From Kalmusia sp. IMI 367209 (Eukaryota; Ascomycota; Dothideomycetes; Pleosporales; Didymosphaeriaceae), in the NCBI GenBank assembly GCA_027946365.1, contig JAPEUQ010000022.1, positions 434,001 through 498,000 on the forward strand: DNA of 64,000 nucleotides. Direction: 5' to 3'. The notes beneath the pieces are model-generated. The model searched no databases, was not told where the DNA came from, and saw only the letters and a program-made list of their open reading frames with translations. The translations under genes and the position numbers were made by a program. This document shows positions 21,497 to 31,130 of this stretch, piece by piece; position 1 is the stretch's first letter, and every line of letters starts with the position of its first letter.

Positions 21497-23841
21497 TTAC
21501 AACAAGCCCCACAGATTGCGAACATTCCGCGCACTCCGCCCCACCTCCTCGGCGCTCCGAAAGCGAATCTCATGCAGCCTCAGCATCTTGTCCGCCACGT
21601 CCGGGCCGTTGGAAAGATCGACCAGATGCCACTGGCCCTTGCGCAGGACTTTCAGGGTGCCCCAAAGCGCGAGGAAGCAGATGGGCTGACATGAAGAAAA
21701 AGACGAGTCAGCATGCCAATGTTCGCGCGAATTAGTGATTTTAGGAGAGGGAAGAGAGAGAGAGAGAGAGAGAGAGAAACTTACGGCGAGGTAAGCAGAC
21801 AAGAAGGGCTGCACGTGGAATCCGCTCCAGAGACTGCTCCCGTTGACGACGAGAAGCAGGAACAGACAGGCCGCCAGCGAGAGGTAGGCCGTGATGGGCT
21901 GTCCGTGGCCTCTGTAGGGGAAGTCGTCAGGCTGGTTGTTCGTGCCGCGGTTCCAGCGGCGGACGAGCGGCACGTCGCGCAGAGCGTCCTTGTTGTTGGC
22001 GAGGCAGCGGTAGAAGCGGATGTAGGCCCAGCATTCGCACGCCCACACGATGACGACGCCGACGGAGCCCATCTCGGAGAGCACGTCGAGGATGGTGCCG
22101 ATGTCGGTGGAGGGGCCGTGCGCGCTGGAGAGGTAGAGGAAGGGCACCCAGCAGAAGATGCAGGAGGCGACGAGGGCCCGCATGGGCACTTTGCGGTTGT
22201 TCGTCTTGCCGAGAGTGGCGAGGAAGCGCGTGTACCAGGGCTGCCCTTTTCCGCCGTCCAAGCTCCTGGTCAGACTGAAAAGCGTGCGGGAGGCGACGTA
22301 TAGGTTTGTGTTTGCACATGTGAGCGCTGTGAACATGAGGAAGACGTTTAGCGTGCCAGCGAGGCCTTTGATGCCCGAGTACTTGGCCACGAGGACGAAT
22401 GCTGAGGCCGTGGAGCCGTGCGTGCTTCCTGTGTCGTCCAAGGCGCTTGCGGGCCAACTTAAGCGAGGAAGATTGGGGTCGTCCCAGGCGATGTTGAGTG
22501 TGAGCAAAACACCGGCTATGACATACAGCAGCGCAGCAACAAAGGAGATGAAGACGGCCGAGAACTTGACCGTCTTTCCAATGGCGCTAGGATTCTTCGG
22601 GTTCCTTTCTGGCGGCACCCGAGCCTCCAGCGCTGAGGCAGCGGTGATTTCAATACCGACATATGCGAATGCTGCTATGGAAAGGCTCATGAGGAAGGCC
22701 TGCGCCCAGTTCTGTGTAGCGTCTGTGTCGCGGACGATGACGTTGTCGGGATAGAGTGATCTGTCTATCTTGGGGCCTGGACCGCCGCCCTGATTAATGA
22801 CGACGCTGACGATGATGATGACGAAGAGGAATGCGAGCTTGAGAAAGCCGCTGATGACCTCAAACAAGCCGTACGTCTACGCAACTAGTCAGTATAAGCG
22901 TGTTACAAACGAGTGGAAAGGGGGAGCATTACCTCGATACCAAATGCATTCAGTATGAGCAGAGACAGTGGAACAAGGAAAAACAGAATACCTCCTTGAA
23001 TACCTTTTGGCGTCTCCCAATACTCGGCTTCGCCAGCCGTGGCGGCAACAAGGGCTGCAAAGGAAATGGCGTACGTGTACCAGTATGCGACTCCGACCGC
23101 GATTCCCAACTCGACATCCACAAACTCGGACACATACGTACTCAATGCGCCAGAGATGGGCCAAATGCACAGCATCTCCGCGATGCACTGCATAACGCCC
23201 CAGGATAGGAAGCCCAGAAGGGCAAAGGAGAGCAAGACTGCGACGGGCCCGCCCAGTCTGAGGATTACGCCGCCGCGTACATAGAGGCCGACACCGAGGA
23301 CGCCGCTGATTGTGATCATGAATATGTGGATGCCTCGAAGGCGACGACTACCCACGGTCAGTATGTCCTCGTTATGTTGAATAACGGAGACGGGGGAATG
23401 TTACTTTACAGCCCGATCCCTATCGCGCTCTAGCGGCACCCTGTCCGCCGGCAGTTCTTCCTCGCCCATGTCTTCAAAAGCACTCTTGTCAGCATCGTGG
23501 CTCAAATTGGACAGGGCGATGTCGTTCCCAGTCGAAGCCGGTCCTGGACTTCGACTCCGACTCGGCGTGGGCAGACGTTCTCGGTCCCGGTCCCGTGATG
23601 CTTGACGCTCGGATCTTTGACTCGCGCCCCGACTGCTCCCGGCATCTAGGTAGGACTCGGGCTCGAACGAAGGAGGCGACAAGCCCTTCTCTATCTCCAT
23701 CGACGACGCGGATGGAGCCCGCTGCTCGGGATGCGGCGATGGTCGCGTGGCGCCTTGCGATGTGGATGACGATGATGTACCTTTCCACCAGTCCGGAATC
23801 CAACCAGGCTCCAGCGGGGAGCCTCCAGTCCTGTCTGTCAT
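21497..23841 (-). CDS. APC-superfamily amino acid permease
   Basis: Exons in transcription order: 23841-23410, 23367-22933, 22876-21785, 21685-21497 (about 715 aa). The first intron is only 42 bp and its acceptor choice is the weakest point. Residues 1-144 are hydrophilic, Ser/Arg/Asp-rich and probably cytoplasmic. Then comes the yeast amino-acid-transporter core: RRLRGIHIFMITISGVLGVGL with the unwound Gly-rich TM1, a GGP motif, and AFAYVGIEITAASALEARVPPERN in the middle. About twelve helices follow and a short tail. It should import amino acids or related amines across the plasma membrane with protons. It is divergent from the small poly-Q gene at 24423 with a shared 0.6 kb promoter. The third intron contains an (AG)n tract. 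Confidence 0.88.
21753..21777. repeat. (AG)n microsatellite in a permease intron
   Basis: An uninterrupted AG run of about 25 bases lies just downstream of the donor in the third intron of the permease gene. On the transcript strand it reads as a CT tract. Confidence 0.95.
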
Positions 23842-24422
23842 GGGGTCACTGGTATAGAGGGCACGAGACGGGGATGCGACGTGCACAGGATACCTTGCCA
23901 GCTCTTTCGCGTGCGCGCGCGCTGCTGGGGCGGCGGCCTCTCTCCCCCTCATAAGGCAAATGCGGCTCTGGCAGCCCTCGTGCCAATAAATCGATGCCTG
24001 GCGTGGCTTGCCATCTCGTCGCACAAGATAGGCCGTCGTCCCATCAGAGCTAATGCCGATGGCTTCGCCATAGCCCAAGTGATGCGCATGGGAGATTGGG
24101 CGCTTCAGCTTCAGCCCCGCGTGGCGCAGCCCGTCCTTATCAACACGAGGCCACACCGGCGAGCCACGCCTCGGGCGCCTCACTCGACATTGGATATCCG
24201 GTAGGCGGTAGGCGGAATTCTACTATAATTTGCGCCTGTGGGTGGGCATCCCCGTACATCTTGGAAAATTTGCATTTTCTGATGTGTTGCTTGCATGGAC
24301 TTTTTTCACCGGTCATGACGCTGCGAGCCGCCTTGAGAAAGGTACCGGTACAGCCCGAGGCGCTATCCCGCGCTCTCTCCCGCACACCCATAGCCCCGCT
24401 CATGGCTAACAGCGACGCGTAG
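23842..24422. promoter_or_regulatory. Bidirectional intergenic region (permease / small poly-Q gene)
   Basis: 581 bp lie between the two divergent start codons. The permease frame stays open upstream of its ATG into this region, so a longer N-terminus cannot be excluded. A short repeat GTAGGCGGTAGGCGG is visible near 24202. No other element stands out. Confidence 0.45.
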
Positions 24423-24769
24423 ATGTTCCGTCACAGCAGCAAAGACGAGCAGCAGCAGCAGCAGCAGCAAGAATTGATAACCCAGAATGTGCGGTCCAGG
24501 TATCTTTCTGAGAGTAAGCTGGTTCGGCTCATGGAGGATTTGTTTGGGAAAGGCAATTTCAGAGTCCGGGTGCGTCATTTCTTCTCCTGCCCTTGTATAC
24601 TAGACACAGGGGGCCGGCGCATATTAATGGTAAGCGCAGATGCAGAACGATCAGTGGATTTTCGAAGTACCGCGAGAGGTGACAGATGTAAGTGTTGTCC
24701 TCTCCCACTCCCGCGCCCACAACGCAGTAACGTCCCGAAACTAACATCGCAAAGGAAGAACTAAAGTAA
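24423..24769 (+). CDS. Small 69-aa poly-Q protein, three exons
   Basis: Exons 24423-24569, 24640-24687 and 24755-24769 are all phase 0. The first donor is GTGCGT and the second GTAAGT; the last intron has a CTAAC branch site close to its acceptor. The product has a Ser/Lys-rich start, a run of seven Gln from a (CAG)n tract, then SESKLVRLMEDLFGKGNF, QNDQWIFEVPREVTD and an EELK end. The pattern of helix followed by two short strands recurs in small fungal proteins, but I cannot name it. The last exon codes only four residues plus stop. Gene finders that filter on length would probably miss it. Function unknown. Confidence 0.62.
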
Positions 24770-25177
24770 CATCGACTCCTACTCCCTAGTCCTTCGACAT
24801 GACAGGCTGACTCTGTATCCGCAGACGAGCGACAGGATAGCTGGTTTGGTGTTCGCGTGCCTGCTTAGGCATCAGGCTGTGGAGGGGTGGGGCGCGACGG
24901 CTCTTAGCGATGGCGGGGGGGCCGATGAGCTGGAAACAGCCTGGGCGCGTGCGTGCGCTTTCAGCTGTACAGCCCCCTTCACGATCTGTACAATGTTGCC
25001 TGTATTCTACTTTTCCTGTCTGTTATAGAAGCGAGAAATAAAGCTTTGTTGTCTCGTTGCACTTGTTGCTGCAGCCCAGCAGCGCCCCTCTTTCCAGGCT
25101 GATCGCCCTTTTTTCCCCCTTCGTACCCGTCTCGGCTACTGAGTCTTGTCGCATTGCGCGCTCCTAGCTCACACCCC
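24770..25177. other. Intergenic upstream of the CorA-like gene
   Basis: No gene is seen. The region holds the 3' end of the small gene and the promoter of the CorA-like gene, with pyrimidine-rich tracts near 25090-25130. Confidence 0.5.
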
Positions 25178-26691
25178 ATGATGGACTCGGCCGCCGGCAG
25201 GGCCCTGGCCATCAACGCAGACCTATACTGGACGCGCTTCGATGCCGCAAATTCATGTTTCGAGGATGAGTCTGCGGACGACTTGCTGCCCATCCATATC
25301 CTCGATGTGCCAGCGCGCCACGCTAAATCGCCGCCTGCGCAAGGCTATATGCAGCCGCAGCAGGCGCCGCGGCAGTTCTCAGCCTTAAAGCCTCTGGGCG
25401 AATTTTTGGCCGATCCGAACAAGGGAGCTTGGAAGTATCGATTCATGTCAGTCCATCAATTTGGCGCGTTTCAATTGTGCTGCTCAGAAAAGGTTTAACC
25501 CATGTGCCTACGTACAGATCCATTTGCCAAGCGAACTCTTGGTCCAAGCTGCAAATAACAAGGCCGATGCTCAGGAGGATCGTACAGCACCACGAGATCG
25601 ACCCTGGCTTCCTTGAGGTGCCATTATCATTCTTCGATCGCGCGACTGATGAAGAGCAATCCTTCTGCGTTCCCGCGACGTTGAGAGAAAGCGGAGATGA
25701 TCTCGAGATGTTTTATACCTTTCGCTATGCAGAGTACAAGGGCCATCCAAACGAGCCCTACGTCGTCCGGCAAACAGGCGTCTATCAAAAATACAATCTT
25801 AAGGAAAAAAGGTGCCTGTGGATCCTCGTAAACCCCGTGCCCGACTCTGCAGCGCATCGCCGGGTCATCGATGCTTTCCTCCACTACCAGAACGAAATGG
25901 AGAACAACCCACTGTGGCTGCACAGCGTGATACTAGCATCCTATTTCGCGCGCTGGCGCGAATATCTGGCGGCGTATGAAAAAAATTTGCTGCCGCTGGC
26001 CGACACGACAGCAGCCGCCTTCATCGCGGAGCCGCTGCGAGTCAACCATGAAACGCTCAGCAGGTTGCGCTCTTTGGAAAGCCGCTTCATGCCTGCTCCA
26101 GCCATCCTCCAGAGCTTTTCCGATACCTTGTCTGAACTTGGCGCTTTTTCGGAAAAGCTTGTCGCGCACAATTGCATCCATGTGAATGAGGCCCGACTCT
26201 TCGCCAACTCCATGGGCACATATCGCAAACACGCGTCGACGTTCATTCGCACCGCCAAATTCCTCCAACAGCGCAGCAACACCACCGCGACGCTGGTCGC
26301 CGACACGGTCGCTTTCAAGAATCAAGGCGTTGCCCAGGAGCAGAATGGAAACATGCTTCTTCTGACGCGCTCTGCCGTTTTTCTCACCGTCCTGACGCTG
26401 TTCTATCTGCCTTGGACGTTTATGACCGGCTTGTTTGGCATGAACTTCTTCATGATGGACCAAAATACGTACAGGTTCGTGACGTCGCCGAAATTGTGGA
26501 TATATTTCGTGTCCGCCGTGGTACTCACGGTCTTCACCATGCTGCTGTATTATGTCATGGCCGGATTTCCGCAATTGCGAAAGGGGCGACAACAGAGTGG
26601 TGGCGATGGTGGGATTGGCCCGAGCCAGGGTTTGCAACGGGGTCTTACTGATGTAGAGAAGGCTGGGGGACATGGTAAAAAATGGTCTTGA
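25178..26691 (+). CDS. CorA-like Mg2+ transporter family protein
   Basis: Two exons, 25178-25446 and 25518-26691, give about 480 aa. The junction reads KYRFI-SICQANSWSKLQITRPM, a smooth join typical of this fungal group. A large soluble N-terminal part is followed by two membrane helices. The CorA signature GMN is at about 397-399 (MTGLFGMNFF) at the end of helix 1. The second helix is at about 415-437, and a short Gly-rich tail follows. This is the CorA/ALR divalent-cation channel fold, probably a pentamer. The fungal branch with this long N-terminus is poorly studied and may have roles other than bulk Mg2+ uptake. The start is MMDS; the second Met is equally possible. It is convergent with the kinase gene, leaving 23 bp between stop codons. 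Confidence 0.88.
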
Positions 26692-26714
26692 GACAATTTA
26701 TTATTTTTGTTTTT

Positions 26715-29700
26715 TCAATCAGAATTGAGCGGAACTTCTAAAATTCGAATCTTGCGACCACTGATGTCTGCAACCAAAGCACGGGGTGCTGCTTGTGCAT
26801 CTGCGGGATAGTACAGCGACGCAGCGAACTTGCTCTGATGAGTCATGCCGGGCAGTTTTGCACCCTTGGGTATCGTGAATTCTTCTCCTGGAGGGCAAGG
26901 CGGGAAGCTCAGCAGTCGAAGCTCATTCTTCGCCTCGATCGTGCCGAAGCAGTAGATGGTCTCATCATCGAGACTTGACAGTACCTTCAGCAGCCGATGG
27001 CCTTTGGCCTTGCTTTGGGTGATGCTGGCGGAGCCTTCTTCCCAGGCTTTTCTCGTCAACACTCTTTTCTCTTGGGACACAATCGTGAACACATTATTGG
27101 CGTTGTGTGGGGTGAAGGACGTGTACAGCCCTTGGAGAAGATCGTCTCGGCCCTGATGATTAATAAGCGCAGAGTCCATCCAAGGGTAAGAAAATCGAAA
27201 CTCACATCGTGTTCTATTTCAGTCCGTCTATGCGCTTTCCAGATTCCACCTTCCGTATACCAAGCCCGGATCGTCATGAAATTTTCAGCAGCAGTGTTGT
27301 TTCGCTTGGGTTTCACTACGGCATACATGGTGTTCGACACCGAGAACTTCAGTTCGCGGACGTCTTCCGCAGGCGCTACTGTAGATAGCGGTCTAGTGTG
27401 TCGGCCGAGCCCAACACCCGAAAAGGAGCTCGAGCTGGAGGACGATGACGCTGCAGACGAGGACCTGCATTGAATCAGCCTTTGGACTCTCACCCTACGT
27501 AATGCAAAGCCACTTGCGACGCAAAGACTCACCTATCTGCCTCCAAGAGTTTGAGTTGGTCCATCCGCACAACGTAAAGCGACCCATGCGCCCTATTTGG
27601 TTCTTGCAAAAGGAAAGCAACGTAACGGCCGTCTGGAGACAGGGCTAGTTTTACGATCGGAGGCATCTCAAGCATGACGTGGGCGACCTCGGTCAGCTCT
27701 GTGGTATGCGATGCAGCATCAGAGATGTAGTAAACATAAATCTTCGCTCATCAGTAGGCCGCGAGTTCTGTTGTTATGAATGGGAGCTCACCTCAAACTT
27801 AAGACTATTTGTCGCGGCTACAATGTATTGCGAGGACACTCCGATATTAGCGGTCCAGCGTTTGTTCTTCTCGTTCAGAGTAACGCTACCAAACGTGATG
27901 AGATTGTCAAACTCTTTGGTACGGCAAACATGCTCGAGCGAGTACGCCCTGAGGGTGGTCTCTGAGACACATACGAGTGGTTGCGCATTGGGTCCAAAAT
28001 CGCATGATTTGACTGCGTCGGGCAACCCGATCTCCCAGTTTCGAGAATGAATTTCAGATTCAGGTCGGGTTCGCTTTGGAAAAACAGATGACCTGAGCAA
28101 CTTGGTGCGGAAGCTTGCAAGTTTTGGCGAGACAAAACCTGTATTCAAATTGTTATATGCCTTGTATGAAGTAATGAGCTGTTCCTTGATTTCTAACGCT
28201 GTTGTCTTCCTGCGTTGTAAGGGATCAACGATGAGAACTTTGCTATGTAGAAAAGCAATCATCTCTTTGAAAATTGAACCCTCATCTTCGTCCTTCAGCC
28301 ATGTCTGGGAACGCAGTTCTTTCAGCCATCTTTCTACTTCTTCGCTGATCTTGATGTCATTCATTCTAGGGAGTGGACGTCCGCGAGCTACGGTGAAGAA
28401 CGCGTCGATCGGCTGTACAGATCTCATACTGTCAAACTTCTTCACGGCTGTAATACCGTCATACAAGAACGAGAAGACGACGATGATAACGCAACCCAAC
28501 GACCAGATATCACTTTCAGCCAGGATGGGATGCCCGTGGATACGGGTTTCCGGCGCTAGATAAGTTCCTGTTCGGTAGTTTCCAACGCTCGAGCCGGAAT
28601 TCGATGAGTCGCTGGCGTCTAGAGCTCGGCGCCTGAATAACTTGTTGAAATCGAGAACATTGTCTGTGTTAAACGTCCAGCCACGCTGTAACGTAGCAAA
28701 GTCGTTTGTGGGCCGACGCGTTGCTCTTACGCGCGACATGTTGAAGTCGGATAGCTTCCATTCCTCTTCGCCCGTCGTTGGATCGATGAAGATGAGAATG
28801 TTTTTCGGCTTCAGGTCCATGTGGAAACATGACAAGGTCTCAAACGTGTCCGATACTAACTCGTTGTGGAGGTATTGGATGGCATCGGCAATGCCCGCGG
28901 CGCAACGAACCACCTTGGCCTTTTGTTTCCACTCCGTGGGCGGCTGTGCCTTCTCCATATACGTCTCAAGGTCGTCATTGGCCAAGGGCATGAAGAGTGA
29001 GTAGGTTGAGCCGATCTGCAGGCTGCCCATGTTCTCCACGATGTTGCTGTTCTGCTTGACGTTTCGCACGATTTCTCGCAGGACATCTCGCTCCCGGACA
29101 TAGGCATTGTCCTTGAGATCCAGCATAAAATCCTTCCGGGCCAGCCGCTTCTTAATGGGGTTGGACATTTGCTGTCTTCCGTCATAGAAATGATGGCGGG
29201 CGACCTCTACTCGGTATACTTTGCCATAGGCGCCACTCCCTATCTCTACATCATTCAGGTATGGGACTCGACGGTGGCCTTTGCATATGACTTCTTCTTT
29301 CTTCCGAAGCACAACGGCACAGAAATATTCTTGGTTGTTGCAGAATAGATCGGCCGCAACGCGATTCTCTCCAAATAGCTCCCGTGCCGTTCCGGGTTGT
29401 AGAGGCAGGTCCGCCAGGTGCTGCCCGCTGCTACCCTCGACAGGCCACGTGGGTGCCGCGATCAAGATGTCGGTGATGCGGACCCATGCCTCCAGCCTAC
29501 ACTGAGAGTAGACAAGAATTGCGAGAAATGTGTGCAGCTTTCGCTCCTTGACAGCTCGAACTAGATTTACTCCATCCCGTCCCTCCGGAGCCACAAATCT
29601 GAACAGGTCCTCTAATCTGTCCGGCTGCAGGACCTTCTCGGCGGTATCGACAGGGAAGAAGCGCTTGTCGGGCTCGGTGTCGAGCTTGACGTAGGGGAGG

Positions 29701-29771
29701 AGGCTTTGGTAGATGGCGTCACGGAGCGTCTCAAAGGAGGCGTGGTACATGGAATCCCGCCGGTTCGTCAT
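26715..29771 (-). CDS. Protein kinase-like protein with C-terminal repeat or propeller-like extension
   Basis: Exons in transcription order: 29771-27792, 27741-27533, 27464-27206, 27152-26715 (about 961 aa), all in phase. Residues 1-165 are a helical N-terminal domain. The kinase fold runs from about 175: glycine loop GSGAYGKVY (178-186), catalytic loop HMDLKPKN (317-324), metal motif DFN (342-344) instead of DFG, then YLAPE and DIWSLG. From about 600 come strand-rich segments (LSPDGRYVAFLL, LYVVRMDQLK, EVRELKFSVSNTMYAVV-like) that resemble WD or propeller blades. HMD in place of HRD and DFN in place of DFG suggest altered or weak catalysis. It is divergent from the NACHT-ankyrin gene at 31131. 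Its substrate and pathway are unknown. Confidence 0.88.
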
Positions 29772-30000
29772 CGCTCATCCCAGGGACTGTGTGTGCAGCC
29801 GTTAGCCCTGCTTGCCGTTGTCGAGTGCGGGGCCTGGATCTGGACCGTGACGCTGGGAAACGAGGTGGGGCGCGCACGCGCGAACGGTTGGGATCAGGGC
29901 CGAACGATCGGTCCGATGGGTAAAGAGCTGTTGCAATGGAAGGTAGCGCTTCGTAAGAGTCCATTTCATACGCACGCACGCCGTGTTGGCAACAAATGCT

Positions 30001-30046
30001 AGGCTGCAGGTAGACAGCTGGAGAGGCTGCAGGCAGACAGCTGGAG
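30001..30046. repeat. 23-bp tandem duplication
   Basis: Two adjacent copies of a unit beginning AGGCTGCAGG and ending CAGCTGGAG differ at one position (T/C). It lies in the kinase promoter region. Each copy contains CAGCTG, an E-box type hexamer. Confidence 0.95.
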
Positions 30047-30760
30047 GCGGAGATTGGTGGCTTGACGCGCTCCGCCTTTTGCCCAGAACACGACCTCCGT
30101 CACACGCTTCCCGGCGAGAGGCTGTGCGATGACCAGACATGCCCATGCCCATACACTGGTGACTGGGCGTGCACATGATCCGCACCGTATCCGTCCCCAG
30201 GTATCCGACATGATGCAAAGGAAAACAACAAAGATGGCGACGACAATGACCTGACTAGCCGTGCGACACTAGGTGGTGCGTGTCGGGTTTATGTCAGCAC
30301 GCCCCACCAATCAATCCGACCAACAACAATCATAACAGGACCAATTGGCGAGGCCAGGCTTGCTGACTCATTTGCACTAAGCTTTTTCTGACATCGACCC
30401 GCGCGCCGTGGGCTGCCCCGTAAGCGAGTCTTCCTTCCCGGCTGCCCGCTCTGCCCTACGGCGTCGACGCGAATCTCTGCACGCACGCACGCATGCTGAT
30501 ACAACCCTGCGATGCGCTTTTGGGCAACTCGTGATCCCTCGCATGGCGATCATGGCGGACAGACAATGAATCCGTCGTTTGATTCGAACTTGAGTGCTCC
30601 AAGTAAGGTGTTTCCGGCTTCACTTTCCGCCGTGCCGGAAAGGCCTTCACCGCTGCCTCGACGGCATTTTGCGCGTCACCAAATTGTAACTATATAAAAA
30701 GATATTCCCTTTGTAGCTAATACTAGACATCTGGATGGTGCTTGCTATAAGGATGATGGG

Positions 30761-30960
30761 TTCGAGAAGCATGAACGTGAGTGCTTCAGCAGGTCTTTTG
30801 TTCGCTCAGCGGAGAGAACAACGAGGGGTACACGGGTTTCAGGGGCGACGTGATGGTATGCTATGAGAGCTATCAAAGAAGAAGTTTTTGTGCATCGGAT
30901 CGCATCTCGAAGTCTTACGAGGGGTGTCTAGACAGCTGATCGTGATTCCGATGCTGGAAG
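30761..30960 (+). repeat. Diverged copy B of the repeat at 58-215
   Basis: It shares ordered blocks with 58-215, as described there. Here the repeat is about 170-370 bp upstream of the start chosen for the hydrolase-NACHT-ankyrin gene. Its 3' end runs into the Pro-rich coding-like frame, so in this copy it may be a 5' exon. Confidence 0.5.
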
Positions 30961-31130
30961 CGGAGAGCGGCAGCCGCCCCCACCAGCAGGGCCTCAAACC
31001 TCGCCTAGCCCTGACATCCCCAGCCCCGCAGGAGGCTTGGTCACCTTCGACCTCCAAAAGTTCAGCCTTGTGGACACAATGCCTCCTTTATCACCAGACG
31101 ACATGCAAAGTGCCGCAGCAGGTGTCCAGT

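Larger units (their letters stand above)
29772..31130. other. Divergent intergenic between kinase and NACHT-ankyrin genes
   Basis: It holds a 23-bp tandem duplication (30001-30046), copy B of the dispersed repeat (30761-30960) and a CGCACGCACGCACG run near 30478. From about 30928 to 31136 one plus frame is Pro/Ser-rich and coding-like (PPPPAGPQTSPSP, then DLQKFSLVDTMPPLSPDDMQ). It may be an N-terminal exon of the next gene, but I could not join it in phase. Confidence 0.5.

Noticed and set aside
21713..22303. 196-codon plus frame opposite the permease
   Set aside because: Shadow of the permease exon with Glu/Val/Gly-rich composition.
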